Below are positions 6,483-6,818 of a DNA stretch of 6,818 bases, one piece after another (position 1 is the stretch's first letter; every line of letters begins with the position of its first letter). Below the pieces are notes generated by a model. That model had not been told where the DNA came from, did no database searches, and saw only the letters and a list, made by a program, of their open reading frames with translations. Both the position numbers and the translations under genes were made by a program. Source of the stretch: Solirubrobacterales bacterium (GTDB taxonomy: Bacteria; Actinomycetota; Thermoleophilia; Solirubrobacterales; Solirubrobacteraceae); the NCBI GenBank assembly GCA_025964075.1, contig JAOPZQ010000278.1, forward strand, positions 1 through 6,818, in the 5' to 3' direction.

Positions 6483-6818
6483 ATGGCCCCTCGCGAGATC
6501 GTCATCGTCGTCTTCGACGGCGTGCAGTCGCTCGACCTCACCGGGCCGCACGAGGTGTTCAGCGGGGCGCACGCGGCGATGGAGCACGCCGGCGCCACCG
6601 GGCGTGGCTACCGCCTCACCGTCGCCAGCCGCGACGGGCAGCCGCTGCGAAGCTCGAGCGGCCTCGGCCTGGTCCCCGACGTCGCGCTCGCCGACGCGCC
6701 GACGCGGATCGACACCCTGATCCTCGCGGGGGGGTCGGGCTCGCGCGCCGCCGCCCGCGACCGCGAGCTCGTCGACTGGGTCCGCGAGCGCGGCGCCCGG
6801 GCGCGCCGCGTGGCCTCC
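6483..6818 (+). CDS. GlxA-like transcriptional regulator, N-terminal DJ-1/PfpI-type domain (3' end outside window)
   Basis: The 112 visible residues form the first part of a DJ-1/PfpI-like (type 1 glutamine amidotransferase-like) domain. IVIVVFDGVQSLDLTGPHEVF (residues 6-26) contains the family's conserved glutamate E24; YRLTVAS follows at 43-49, then LILAGGSG at 79-86 and the helix DRELVDWVRERG before ARRVAS. The next residues in relatives form the C-T-G nucleophile elbow, which lies beyond the edge. Proteins that begin this way usually carry an AraC-type DNA-binding domain at the C-terminus (GlxA/FtrA/ArgR-like regulators), but that part is not visible, so a stand-alone DJ-1/PfpI protein cannot be excluded. 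The ATG at 6483 is chosen because it directly precedes the first beta-strand; ATGs at 6469 and 6472 are in another frame. It lies 244 bp after treY on the same strand, probably as a separate transcription unit. Its ligand and targets are unknown. Confidence 0.8.
   Translation, partial: MAPREIVIVVFDGVQSLDLTGPHEVFSGAHAAMEHAGATGRGYRLTVASRDGQPLRSSSGLGLVPDVALADAPTRIDTLILAGGSGSRAAARDRELVDWVRERGARARRVAS

Noticed and set aside
6094..6720. Plus-strand 208-codon open frame across the treY end, the intergenic region and the GlxA-like gene
   Set aside because: It overlaps two real genes in another frame, and the stretch is low-complexity Ser/Arg/Thr with no domain; it is a shadow.
1..6818. CRISPR array, insertion sequence, rRNA or defence system
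   Set aside because: No spaced direct repeats, transposase motifs or RNA-gene signatures were seen, and coding fills nearly the whole window.

Overview
The window is very GC-rich DNA with dense coding on the + strand, long shadow ORFs in other frames, and genes that overlap by a few bases. This fits a high-GC bacterium. The protein style (a methyltransferase tail of an actinobacterial type, a compact TreY, a GlxA-type regulator) suggests Actinomycetota, possibly the Thermoleophilia side. That assignment is inference from memory of the families, not from a search.

Layout: (1) 2-373, the C-terminal end of a probable class I SAM-dependent methyltransferase, cut by the window edge. (2) 406-6238, a three-gene trehalose operon in the order treZ - treX - treY, with both internal junctions being ATGA start/stop overlaps. 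(3) 6239-6482, a 244-bp intergenic stretch holding an antisense scrap of an AraC-family regulator, a 47-nt nested inverted repeat of noticeably lower GC, and a possible promoter. (4) 6483-6818, the first 112 residues of a GlxA-like regulator (DJ-1/PfpI-like N-terminal domain), cut by the right edge just before the expected nucleophile elbow.

The three tre genes form the complete TreX-TreY-TreZ route from glycogen or starch-type glucan to trehalose. TreX removes branches, TreY turns the reducing-end alpha-1,4 bond into an alpha,alpha-1,1 bond, and TreZ releases free trehalose. All three keep the four GH13 motif regions and their catalytic residues, so all should be active. The tight coupling implies coordinated expression. 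No regulator of the operon can be tied to it from the sequence; the downstream GlxA-like gene has its own leader region.

No undescribed multi-gene system is visible. The stretches most worth a second look are the treY-glxA intergenic region, with its regulator remnant beside a strong palindrome, and the shortened TreY.
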